Source of the DNA: an uncultured Lachnospiraceae bacterium | GTDB lineage: Bacteria; Bacillota; Clostridia; Lachnospirales; Lachnospiraceae | NCBI GenBank assembly: GCA_900554415.1 | Contig: USGU01000009.1 | Location: 1 to 64,000 of the forward strand | Reading direction: 5' to 3' | DNA: 64,000 bases | In this document: positions 1 through 7,452 of the stretch, in pieces | Numbering within the stretch: position 1 is the first letter of the stretch | Layout: each line of letters begins with the position of its first letter | Made by a program: the position numbers and the translations under genes | The notes under the pieces: generated by a model | Database searches by the model: none | Seen by the model: only the letters and a program-made list of their open reading frames with translations | What the model was told of the DNA's origin: nothing

Positions 1-2
1 AA

Positions 3-356
3 CAACTTTTCGCTTATTTCGGTCTTGATCCGGCAGTAAAACAATCCGGAAAATTTGAAGGTACCAAGGTTCAAATGTCTAAGCGTGGGTCTGCCATAGC
101 CAGACGTGTGATTCACACGTTAACCCTACAAAGCATCAGTATCTCCCGTAATGGAGAAGCTAAAAATTCAGTCCTTCGTGAATACTATCTCAAGAAGTGT
201 GATTCAAAACCAAAGCTCGTAGCAATGGGTGCTGTTTCACATAAAGTATGTAACATTATATTTGCGATACTCAGAGACAGCAAACCATTTAAAATCATTG
301 CTCCACAGGAGCATATCAAACAATACAATACTGCCAAATGCGACATGGCTGCATAA
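3..356 (+). CDS. IS110-family transposase, C-terminal part (cut by window edge)
   Basis: An open frame runs in from the left edge and ends at TAA 354-356, leaving 117 residues. The residues GLDPAVKQSGKFEG followed by MSKRGSAIARR match the C-terminal Transposase_20 region of IS110-family DEDD/serine recombinases, where the SG serine is catalytic. The N-terminal RuvC-like domain would lie outside the window, so intactness cannot be judged. IS110 enzymes insert their element by site-specific recombination guided by a bridge RNA encoded in a non-coding end of the element; the sequence after 356 could include the right end. Family assignment is confident; the element boundary is not visible. Confidence 0.8.
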   Translation, partial: QLFAYFGLDPAVKQSGKFEGTKVQMSKRGSAIARRVIHTLTLQSISISRNGEAKNSVLREYYLKKCDSKPKLVAMGAVSHKVCNIIFAILRDSKPFKIIAPQEHIKQYNTAKCDMAA

Positions 357-550
357 AATACTGTAAACCCAAAGAATCAATATCTTTCAAAAAACGATAT
401 TTTCACCAAGGGAAAAGTCTACCCTTTTTTAGGCAAAAAATATTTTTTGTTTATCTATTGACATTTATTAGCTGGACTTGCGTGATAGTTTGTATTGTGT
501 TGAGTATATAGTTTGAAATTGCTTTCCGCGACACGAGTAATTCAATCACA

Positions 551-604
551 ATATAATTAGTTCAAAATTGAACAAAAAGAATTATAGTTCGTTTTTGAAC
601 TAAA
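551..604. promoter_or_regulatory. TATAAT box overlapping nested inverted repeats (possible repressor operator)
   Basis: A TATAAT at 552-557 abuts an inverted repeat, TTAGTTCAAAA at 557-567 and TTTTGAACTAA at 593-603. Inside it lies the small palindrome GTTCAAAATTGAAC at 560-573. An operator over a start site is typical of MarR- or TetR-type autoregulation, but no regulator gene follows before the terminator at 685, so this may be a promoter left behind next to the IS110 element. The -35 is weak (GCGACA near 528). Function is inferred from layout only. Confidence 0.35.
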
Positions 605-677
605 GTCAAGCACAAATTGAAAAAAATAAAATTGGCAATAATTATGCGGCATAAGGATACGAAACATGCTTTGCTTC

Positions 678-733
678 ACACAAAAAAGCCAGTACAGAAA
701 ATGTATCCTCATACATTTTTTGTATCTGGCTTT
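678..733 (-). terminator. Intrinsic terminator of the kinase-MATE operon
   Basis: On the minus strand AAAGCCAGATACAAAAAATG pairs with an imperfect complement ending in GGCTTTTTTGTG, a long hairpin followed by six T. It lies about 95 bases beyond the MATE stop codon and suits as its transcription end. Confidence 0.65.
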
Positions 734-757
734 CAGTGAAACCTTTTATGTAGTTTA

Positions 758-815
758 TATGATGCTGAGACCTAAACCTAAACTATGATGCTGAGCATAA
801 ACCTAAACCTAAACC
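758..815. repeat. Short direct repeats with CCTAAA hexamers
   Basis: TATGATGCTGAG occurs at 759-770 and again at 784-795. Each copy is followed by tandem CCTAAA units (771-782 and 802-814). The block lies between the MATE stop codon and its terminator. No function is apparent. Confidence 0.5.
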
Positions 816-828
816 ATGGTGCTTGCGA

Positions 829-2169
829 CTATTTTTCTACCCCTGCTTTTTTCCAAGGTCCATGAAGATAGAAGCGGATAGACAGTATAGTGGATACGCA
901 CCATCCGATTGGCCATGCGCACCAGATTCCGGTTGCGCCAAGTGCAGTCTTTGAGAAGACAAATGCAAGTACCACACGGAGAATCAAGTCTGTAAAGGTT
1001 GCTATCATAAAGTTCTTCATCATACCTGCGCCTCGCAGAATACCATCGGCCACTAACTTGGCAGATACAACAAAGTAGAATGGTGACAGGATTCGTAAGT
1101 ACATAATTCCGGTGTGCAGAGCGGTCTGGGTCGGAGCATCCAGAAAAAGCTTCAGCACAATATTTCCACCGAAGAAATACAGGAGGAACAAAGGCAGGCT
1201 GAGTGCCCATACCAGCTTGACACCAACACCAAAGCCCTGCCTTACACGGTCCAATTTTTTTGCTCCAAGGTTCTGGGCGGTGTAGTTGGAAATACCATTT
1301 CCAAGGGTGGTAAATGAAGTAATTACTAAGTTATTCAATTTAACGGCTGCGGAATATCCTGCCATAACCGGTGCACCGAATCCATTGATGATACTCTGGA
1401 TTGCAATATTTCCAAGAGAAATAAAGCTCTGCTGCAGAGTACTTGGAACAGCAATAATGATAATCTGTTTTAAAATCTGCGCGTCAAAGATTGGAGCCTT
1501 TTCCTTGCCCTCGATTTTGGCAAGCCTGCGGAATACCACGGTCATGGCCAGAATACAGCTTACACCCTGACAGAGGAAGGTTGCCCATGCCACACCGGCA
1601 ACACCCATGTGAAATGCAGTTACAAACCAGATATCTACTGCGATATTGGATAGAGAGGAAACTGCAAGGAAATAGAATGGCGTTTTCGAATCTCCAAGTG
1701 CTGAGAAAATACCGGTTGCAATATTATAGAAGAATACAAACGGAAGTCCCCATGCGTAAATATCCAGATATAATTTAGAGTCTGAAAATACTTCATCAGG
1801 AGTACGGATTAAACGAAGCAGAGTACCGGAACCGCCAACTCCGATAAGCATTAATATAGCACATACGATGGCACTGAAAATACATGCGGTATAGACGGCA
1901 GTTTTCATTCCTTTGAAATCCTTTGCACCGAAAAGCTTCGATACAATGACGGAACATCCCATATTACATCCGAAGGCAAATGCAATGAAAATCAGTGTAA
2001 TTTCATAACTGTTTCCTACGGCAGCCAGTGCGTTTTCACCGATAAATTTTCCGGCTACTAAGCTGTCTGCGATATTATATAATTGTTGGAAAATGATACT
2101 GCCAAACAATGGCATGCAAAATTTAAAAAGTACGGTCTGCGGATTTCCCACAGTCAAATCCTTATTCAT
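829..2169 (-). CDS. MATE-family multidrug/toxin efflux transporter
   Basis: The 446-residue product is an integral membrane protein of the MATE exporter family, which extrudes drugs or metabolites in exchange for Na+ or H+. The sequence is hydrophobic throughout, with about twelve membrane segments. The N-terminus has the characteristic FGSIIFQQLYNIADSLVAGK stretch, and a second equivalent half begins around residue 235 (VPSTLQQSFISLGNIAIQS). Length is normal for the family. Its start overlaps the stop of the upstream kinase-like gene by 8 bases, so the two are probably translationally coupled. The substrate cannot be told. The gene is likely under the divergent LysR regulator. Confidence 0.9.
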   Translation of the reverse strand: MNKDLTVGNPQTVLFKFCMPLFGSIIFQQLYNIADSLVAGKFIGENALAAVGNSYEITLIFIAFAFGCNMGCSVIVSKLFGAKDFKGMKTAVYTACIFSAIVCAILMLIGVGGSGTLLRLIRTPDEVFSDSKLYLDIYAWGLPFVFFYNIATGIFSALGDSKTPFYFLAVSSLSNIAVDIWFVTAFHMGVAGVAWATFLCQGVSCILAMTVVFRRLAKIEGKEKAPIFDAQILKQIIIIAVPSTLQQSFISLGNIAIQSIINGFGAPVMAGYSAAVKLNNLVITSFTTLGNGISNYTAQNLGAKKLDRVRQGFGVGVKLVWALSLPLFLLYFFGGNIVLKLFLDAPTQTALHTGIMYLRILSPFYFVVSAKLVADGILRGAGMMKNFMIATFTDLILRVVLAFVFSKTALGATGIWCAWPIGWCVSTILSIRFYLHGPWKKAGVEK

Positions 2170-2782
2170 TTTCGTGAGCCTCCAATTCTTTGATACTTTC
2201 CATAATCATTCTGACGCATCCGTCAATACCGAATTTACTGCTGGAAAGCATGAAATCATAACTTTCCGGTTCCGCCCATGCGGTATCAGCATAAAATTCA
2301 AAGAACTGTTTTCGCATACGGTCAATGTGTTTGATTCGATGAGCAGCTTCCTTTTCGGTCAACTGATTTCGCTTCATCACACGTTTTACTTTATCTTCCT
2401 TATCTGCATAGATAAACAGAGAAATCCGTTTGTCCTTCGGGATAATCGCAGGAGCACAGCGGCCGATGATAACACATGGTCCCTGTCCGGCAATCTGTTC
2501 AATAACAGCTTTCTCAGCATTGTAAGCCTGCTGGCTTTCAGAATAGAAAGTATTTCCGATTCCGGCCATATCCGAATAAGGATTACCGCTCAGAAATTGA
2601 ATGCTGTTGATTGGAGATTCATCCACTTTTGCGATAAAATCTTCACTTAAGCCGGACTCCAGTGCAGCCTTTTTAATCAGCAGTTTATCGTAACACGGAA
2701 TGCCAAGTTCCGTTGACAGCTTTTCACCGATTTCACGTCCACCACTTCCATACTCTCGTCCTATACAAATAATACTTTTCAT
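2162..2782 (-). CDS. Cytidylate kinase-like family protein
   Basis: The 206-residue product carries the N-terminal nucleotide-binding signature GREYGSGGREIGEKL (residues 8-22), followed by LGIPCYDK, as in the Cytidylate_kin2 family. This is a P-loop kinase fold resembling CMP kinase, but the substrate of most members is unknown. The arrangement is a two-gene operon with a MATE exporter (8-base overlap). A divergent LysR gene starts 183 bases away. A paralog with the same opening motif closes the liv operon at 62779-63396. The RBS is AAGAGGTG. It is not the housekeeping cmk, which has a different N-terminal motif. Function beyond nucleotide binding is open. Confidence 0.8.
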   Translation of the reverse strand: MKSIICIGREYGSGGREIGEKLSTELGIPCYDKLLIKKAALESGLSEDFIAKVDESPINSIQFLSGNPYSDMAGIGNTFYSESQQAYNAEKAVIEQIAGQGPCVIIGRCAPAIIPKDKRISLFIYADKEDKVKRVMKRNQLTEKEAAHRIKHIDRMRKQFFEFYADTAWAEPESYDFMLSSSKFGIDGCVRMIMESIKELEAHENE

Positions 2783-2833
2783 AATAAAGACACCTCTTTT
2801 GATTCGTTCCTATAATATTTTTGATTTGCTTCT

Positions 2834-2860
2834 ATAATAGGTAACATATTTGCGAGTCAA
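2834..2860 (-). promoter_or_regulatory. Putative promoter of the kinase-MATE operon
   Basis: Minus-strand TTGACT (2855-2860) lies upstream of TATTAT/TTATAG around 2834-2839, with 15-17 bases between depending on the register. A direct repeat TTC(C/T)TATAATA near 2808 and 2830 could be a LysR contact site. Confidence 0.45.
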
Positions 2861-2864
2861 AATA

Positions 2865-2893
2865 TTGTTTTTTGACATCGGGTGTATTATAAT
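2865..2893 (+). promoter_or_regulatory. Putative promoter of the LysR gene
   Basis: TTGTTT (2865-2870), 17 bases, then TATAAT (2888-2893), giving a leader of about 65 bases. It is back to back with the kinase promoter, the usual LysR arrangement. Confidence 0.5.
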
Positions 2894-2964
2894 CGGTTAC
2901 AAGACATGTGTAAAATATCTATTTTATAGTTTTGATATATGTATTTGATATATAAGGGGTTGCC

Positions 2965-3849
2965 ATGAATATTAGTTATGACTATTACAGAGTATTTTAT
3001 TACGTTGCAAAATATAAAAGCTTTACAGGAGCGGCAAAGGCACTTTACAACAATCAGCCAAATATCACCCGCATGATGAAAAAGCTGGAGGAGGAGCTGG
3101 GATGTGCATTGTTTGTAAGGCAGAGACACGGCATTCTGCTGACACCGGAAGGTGAAAAACTGTATGCACATATTTCCATAGCATTTGAACATATTTTAGA
3201 TGCGGAAGAAGAGATTGCCAGAGACAGAGGCTTGCAGTCAGGAATTGTGACGGTAGGGGCAAGCGAAATTGCCCTGCACTGCGTATTGCTTCCGGTTCTG
3301 AAGCATTTCCGGAAAAATTATCCCGGCATCCGTGTGCGGATTGCGAACCAGTCCACACCGCAGGCGATTGACTTGGTAAAGAAAGGACTGGCGGATTTCG
3401 CCATTGTCACAGAACCCTATGAACTGCCCGCAGGATTCTGTACCAAAGTTCTGAGAAGCATTCAGGAAGTGCCTGTTTGCAGCACCGCATTTTCTCTCAC
3501 CACAGGCTCATCCCTGACCGATGAACAGCTTCAGAAATATCCACTCATTGGGTTGGGCGAGCAGACGGGTTCCTTTGCCTTTTACTCCAGCTTTTTTAAT
3601 CAGATGGGATTATCCTTCACACCGGATATAGAGGCGGCCACCTCAGACCAGATTCTGCCGATGATAAAATCAGATTTGGGAATCGGCTTTGTGCCGACAG
3701 ATTTTCTGGAAAAAGAAAATATGGAACATCTGATTATATTAAATATGAAACCGCCCATTCCGAGCCGGAATATCTGTATGCTGAAACGGAAAGATATGCC
3801 CCTTAGTATTGCGGCTTCTGAGCTGGAGCAGTTAATCTTAAATAATTAA
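2965..3849 (+). CDS. LysR-family transcriptional regulator
   Basis: The 294-residue product starts with a winged helix-turn-helix (residues about 5-65; FTGAAKALYNNQPNITRMMK is the recognition helix region) that leads into LTPEGEKLYAH. The substrate-binding domain runs from about residue 90. Length is normal for LysR regulators, which act as tetramers on divergent promoters and respond to a small effector. It is transcribed away from the cytidylate-kinase-like/MATE operon with a 182-base shared intergenic region, so those genes are the probable targets together with its own promoter. RBS AAGGGG lies 9 bases before ATG. The effector is not deducible. Confidence 0.9.
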   Translation: MNISYDYYRVFYYVAKYKSFTGAAKALYNNQPNITRMMKKLEEELGCALFVRQRHGILLTPEGEKLYAHISIAFEHILDAEEEIARDRGLQSGIVTVGASEIALHCVLLPVLKHFRKNYPGIRVRIANQSTPQAIDLVKKGLADFAIVTEPYELPAGFCTKVLRSIQEVPVCSTAFSLTTGSSLTDEQLQKYPLIGLGEQTGSFAFYSSFFNQMGLSFTPDIEAATSDQILPMIKSDLGIGFVPTDFLEKENMEHLIILNMKPPIPSRNICMLKRKDMPLSIAASELEQLILNN

Positions 3850-4020
3850 GCTTAGGACATAAGGCATAGGATTCCTTTACCGTTTCTTAGCCACAACAAG
3901 TTTAATGAAAAACTATCCAATCTGCACGATATATGTTATATTATGGATTAGTTAGCACGCATACGATTCAGCAAAATGGAAATAGATATTTACAATTACA
4001 AATAGTAGGAGGACGAATAT

Positions 4021-4335
4021 ATGTCAGCATTAGAAATAACAAAAGAAAACTTTCAGAAAGAGGTTCTCGAAAGCGAGAAACCGGTTCTTATCGATTTCTG
4101 GGCAACATGGTGTGGACCATGTCAGGCAGTAGGACCAATTGTAGAAGAAATTGCAGAAGAAAGAAGCGAAGTGAAAGTTTGTAAGGTCAATGTAGATGAA
4201 CAGCCGGAGCTTGCGGTAAAGTTCCGTGTTATGAGCATTCCAACACTGATTTTAGTAAAAGGCGGTGTAGAAGCAGACCGCGCAGTAGGAGCAAGACCAA
4301 AAGAAGAAATACTTGCGTTTTTAGGACTGAAATAA
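4021..4335 (+). CDS. trxA: Thioredoxin
   Basis: The 104-residue cytosolic disulfide reductase has the canonical active site WCGPC (W30, C31, C34) followed by Q, with cis-proline in SIPT. Length and fold elements match bacterial TrxA, which keeps protein thiols reduced using thioredoxin reductase. No thioredoxin reductase gene is adjacent. The start is fixed by a strong AGGAGG RBS ending 9 bases before ATG. An extended -10 (TGTTATATT near 3934-3942) precedes it. The next gene begins 77 bases downstream with no terminator in between, so read-through is possible. Confidence 0.95.
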   Translation: MSALEITKENFQKEVLESEKPVLIDFWATWCGPCQAVGPIVEEIAEERSEVKVCKVNVDEQPELAVKFRVMSIPTLILVKGGVEADRAVGARPKEEILAFLGLK

Positions 4336-4411
4336 AATAAGTAGCAATAAAAAGAACAAATACAATCAGAATAAAACCTTTTTAAGTAGGACAGCATAGG
4401 AGAGAGTTGAG

Positions 4412-7003
4412 ATGAAGGGTGTGACTTTGCAAAAGCAAATATTAATTGTAGAAGATAATGCAATCAATAGAGAATTGCTGAAAGAAATATTGTCCAACCA
4501 ATATAGTGTGCTGGAAGCGTCAAATGGAAAAGACGGATTAGAACTTTTGCGAAGCCACAAAGAAGATGTGGCACTGGTTCTTTTGGATGTGATGATGCCG
4601 ATTATGGATGGGTATACTTTTCTGGAAATCGTGAAATCTGATTCGGAATTATCATTGATTCCCGTGATTGTTACCACGCAGAGCAACAGCGAAGAAGATG
4701 AGGTAAATGCACTATCACATGGTGCTACTGATTTTGTGCCAAAGCCATATAAACCCCAAGTGATTTTGCACAGAATCGCCAGCATTATCAATCTGAGAGA
4801 AACTGCGGCAATGGTAAATCAGTTCCAATATGACTCATTGACCGGGCTACAGAATAAGGAATTTTTCTATCGTAAAGTTGAGAAAATACTAAGACGGGAT
4901 TTGGACAAAACGCATTATATTATCTGTTCTGATGTGGAGAATTTTAAACTATATAATGATTTGTTTGGAATGGCAGCAGGAGATGAACTGCTGAAACAGA
5001 TAGCGGTGCAGCTTAATGAAATGGTAGGTGGGAAGGGAATCTGCGGCAGGCAGGGAGCAGACCGTTTCATGTGTCTGTCTGAAAATGCGGACATATGCAG
5101 CGTAGCGAAGCTTGGAAAATTTACAGAAGAACTGAATCAGGCTGTGGGCGGACATGTAGTAATTAAATGGGGGATTTACGAAATCAAAGACCGGAATGTC
5201 AGCGTAGAACAAATGTGTGACCGGGCGTTTCTGGCGGCTGAGCGAATTAAAGGACAGTATAAGAAAAATGTTTCCCTGTATGATGACGAATTGCGAAACA
5301 GAATGCTGCGAGAGCAGGCTCTGACCGAAATTATGGAAAATGCACTTGCAGAAGAACAGTTTGAAGTGTATTTACAACCAAAATATAAATTAGAAGGCGA
5401 ACTGTTGGCTGGAGCAGAAGCATTGGTACGCTGGAATCACCCGGAACTTGGCTTTATTTCGCCGGGCGACTTCATTCCGCTGTTTGAAAAGAACGGATTT
5501 ATTACACAGCTTGATTTGTATATATGGGAGAAGGTTTGCAAAATACTGAAAAGCTGGGAAGAAAAAGGCTATCCGCTGATTCCGGTATCAACAAATGTAT
5601 CCAGAGCAGATATTTACCAGATAGATTTGGTGGAAACGATGAAAGGGTTGGTTGAAAAATACCAGATTAATCCGGCAGTATTACACATCGAAATTACCGA
5701 AAGTGTTTATACGGAAAATGCGGCTCAAATCATTAATACAGTTGACCGGCTCCGCAAAGCAGGATTTGTGATTGAAATGGATGACTTTGGAAGCGGCTAT
5801 TCTTCCTTAAATATGTTAAATAAGATGAAACTGGATATCCTGAAGCTGGATATGAAGTTTATCCAGAGCGAGATTGCCAAATCTGTAGAACAGGGAATCC
5901 TGCATTTTATTGTCGGACTGGCAAGATGGATGGGATTAACCGTAATTGCAGAAGGGGTAGAAACCAGAGAACAGCTGGAGCGGCTGAGAGAAATCGGCTG
6001 CGACTATGTACAAGGATATTTCTTTTCAAAACCAATTCCACAGAAAGAATTTGAAGAGTTGCTGCAGAAAGCACCGATTCTGAAAATGCGTCTCAACCGA
6101 AATCTGGAATGTGATGATTTACATACGCAGAGAATTCTGATTGTAGACGAAGATTTAGAGTACCGCAGCATGGTACATAGAATCTTTGAAGGGCAATTTG
6201 AAGTAGAAGAAGCATTTTCGGCAGAAGAAGTATTTGCACAGATGCAGAAACATAAAAGGGGATTTTCAGTGATTCTTCTGAGTATGACACTTCTAAATGA
6301 GGAAAGCTTTCGTATCTTAGAAGAAATCAGGAACTTTCGTGAAGCGTGGAAGATGCCGGTGCTGGCAACGGCTGACGAGGGAGAATACTCACAAATGCTG
6401 GAAGAAAGGGCGATGAAATGCGGAGCGGATGATTTCGCATGGAAACCGCATACTGAATATTCCTTACATAAACGAGTGTCCAGACTCATGGGATTGAACG
6501 TAAGCAGGGAACGGCAATATCAATTAGAAAGCGAAGCATGCATGGATTATGAAACCGGTCTTTATAATAGGAGAGGATTCGATATTGCAACAGGACAGCT
6601 TCGCAAAGAAGACCTTCCACTTGCAGTATATGTGTTTGAACTGGAGAAAAATAAAAAACTCCGGGGACAAGACAGGGAGAAGACAGAAGAACAGATTCCC
6701 AGACGATTTAGTAAGATATTGAAACAGCACACACGCAACGGTGATATACTGGCACGCTATGAAGGAGAAGAATTTATCGTTGTTTTAAAACGGGTTCAAA
6801 ATGATGAAATTGCAGTGCGCAAAGGAGAAGAAATCTGTAAAGCATTTTACGAAGAATTGGAAGAAAAAGATTCTGTAAAATGTTCCGTAGGGATTGCTTT
6901 GTGCACCGAAGAAGAAATGATATCAGGAAAATTAATCCGACGGGCAGATGAAGCATTGATTCATGCAAAGAAAAGTGGTGGCTGTCTGATGTGGAAACAG
7001 TAG
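4412..7003 (+). CDS. REC-GGDEF-EAL-REC-GGDEF cyclic-di-GMP signalling protein
   Basis: The 863-residue cytosolic protein has five domains. An N-terminal receiver (about 8-125; phosphoacceptor D59 in LLDVMMP) is followed by a degenerate GGDEF domain (about 135-290; QGADRF replaces GGDEF). The EAL phosphodiesterase (about 300-545) has intact EALVRW, EITES, DDFGSGYSS and AEGVET motifs. A second receiver (about 565-690) carries Ser where the acceptor Asp should be (LLSMTLL). The C-terminal GGDEF (about 715-862) has the signature EGEEF. The best reading is an active c-di-GMP phosphodiesterase controlled by phosphorylation of the first receiver; cyclase activity of the last domain is uncertain. RBS AGGAGAG. 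A c-di-GMP riboswitch occurs 28 kb downstream. Confidence 0.9.
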   Translation: MKGVTLQKQILIVEDNAINRELLKEILSNQYSVLEASNGKDGLELLRSHKEDVALVLLDVMMPIMDGYTFLEIVKSDSELSLIPVIVTTQSNSEEDEVNALSHGATDFVPKPYKPQVILHRIASIINLRETAAMVNQFQYDSLTGLQNKEFFYRKVEKILRRDLDKTHYIICSDVENFKLYNDLFGMAAGDELLKQIAVQLNEMVGGKGICGRQGADRFMCLSENADICSVAKLGKFTEELNQAVGGHVVIKWGIYEIKDRNVSVEQMCDRAFLAAERIKGQYKKNVSLYDDELRNRMLREQALTEIMENALAEEQFEVYLQPKYKLEGELLAGAEALVRWNHPELGFISPGDFIPLFEKNGFITQLDLYIWEKVCKILKSWEEKGYPLIPVSTNVSRADIYQIDLVETMKGLVEKYQINPAVLHIEITESVYTENAAQIINTVDRLRKAGFVIEMDDFGSGYSSLNMLNKMKLDILKLDMKFIQSEIAKSVEQGILHFIVGLARWMGLTVIAEGVETREQLERLREIGCDYVQGYFFSKPIPQKEFEELLQKAPILKMRLNRNLECDDLHTQRILIVDEDLEYRSMVHRIFEGQFEVEEAFSAEEVFAQMQKHKRGFSVILLSMTLLNEESFRILEEIRNFREAWKMPVLATADEGEYSQMLEERAMKCGADDFAWKPHTEYSLHKRVSRLMGLNVSRERQYQLESEACMDYETGLYNRRGFDIATGQLRKEDLPLAVYVFELEKNKKLRGQDREKTEEQIPRRFSKILKQHTRNGDILARYEGEEFIVVLKRVQNDEIAVRKGEEICKAFYEELEEKDSVKCSVGIALCTEEEMISGKLIRRADEALIHAKKSGGCLMWKQ

Positions 7004-7020
7004 GCAGTTTGTCAGGAAGG

Positions 7021-7039
7021 TTGTCCTGCCAGAGGACAA
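7021..7039 (+). terminator. Small hairpin after the EAL protein
   Basis: TTGTCCT and AGGACAA pair around a 5-base loop just beyond the stop. There is no real T-run, so termination is doubtful. Confidence 0.3.
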
Positions 7040-7101
7040 TATTAAAAATCGGACGTACATATCGAAAAATGTCGAAAGGTGAAATAGAATGCCGAAAAAC
7101 C

Positions 7102-7129
7102 TTGACTATTAGGAGAGAAAAGGTATACT
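7102..7129 (+). promoter_or_regulatory. Promoter of the glycan cluster
   Basis: TTGACT (7102-7107), 16 bases, then TATACT (7124-7129) is a near-consensus vegetative promoter. It gives a leader of about 315 bases before the first glycan gene. Confidence 0.7.
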
Positions 7130-7159
7130 ATTACATAGTTCGCATACGGATTAAAAAAT

Positions 7160-7289
7160 AGGGTTTAGACAAATAAGCAAAAACAAAGTCGAATGTTAGA
7201 AGGACAGTAAAGGAAGGCAAGTGAGTAATTCGATGTGCTGGAGGTTTGCTATATAATCGATTTGTCTTTGCTTTTTTGTTTTTAACCCT
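7160..7289 (+). promoter_or_regulatory. Long leader hairpin with T-tracts (putative attenuator)
   Basis: The 5' arm from AGGGTT (7160-7165) to AAAGTCG (7191) is imperfectly complementary over about 30 bases to the 3' arm from CGATTTGTC (7258) to AACCCT (7289). The 3' arm carries T6 and T5 runs (7272-7283). A second small hairpin, AAAACAG/CTGTTTT, follows at 7333-7355. A long structured leader before a polysaccharide operon suggests transcription attenuation with processive antitermination; this is inference from layout. Confidence 0.4.
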
Positions 7290-7432
7290 AATTATGGTGC
7301 GAAAAGATACAAGCGTACTTGAAATGGGAACTAAAACAGAACAGGGAACTGTTTTGTTTACACCACTTGAAAAGAAGTAAATCACAAAATTGAAAAAGAA
7401 TTATGAGAGGATGAAACCTACCCAATTTTCGT

Positions 7433-7450
7433 GGGGGGGGGGAAAAAAAA
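7433..7450 (+). repeat. G10-A8 homopolymer tract at the start of the first glycan gene
   Basis: Ten G (7433-7442) are followed directly by eight A (7443-7450), with ATG two bases later. The 5' neighbour is AATTTTCGT. The same composite (AATTTTC, G10, A8) recurs at 42846-42870 near the start of a sensor kinase gene. Such runs are prone to slippage. Confidence 0.85.
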
Positions 7451-7452
7451 CA

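Noticed and set aside
758..815. Telomere-like CCTAAA repeats
   Set aside because: Only four to five hexamers within two short direct repeats in a bacterial intergenic region; no reason to infer a telomere or origin.
7294..7380. 28-codon plus-strand ORF in the glycan leader (MVRKDTSVLEMGTKTEQGTV onwards)
   Set aside because: No ribosome site before the ATG and it overlaps the second leader hairpin; kept as leader sequence rather than a gene.
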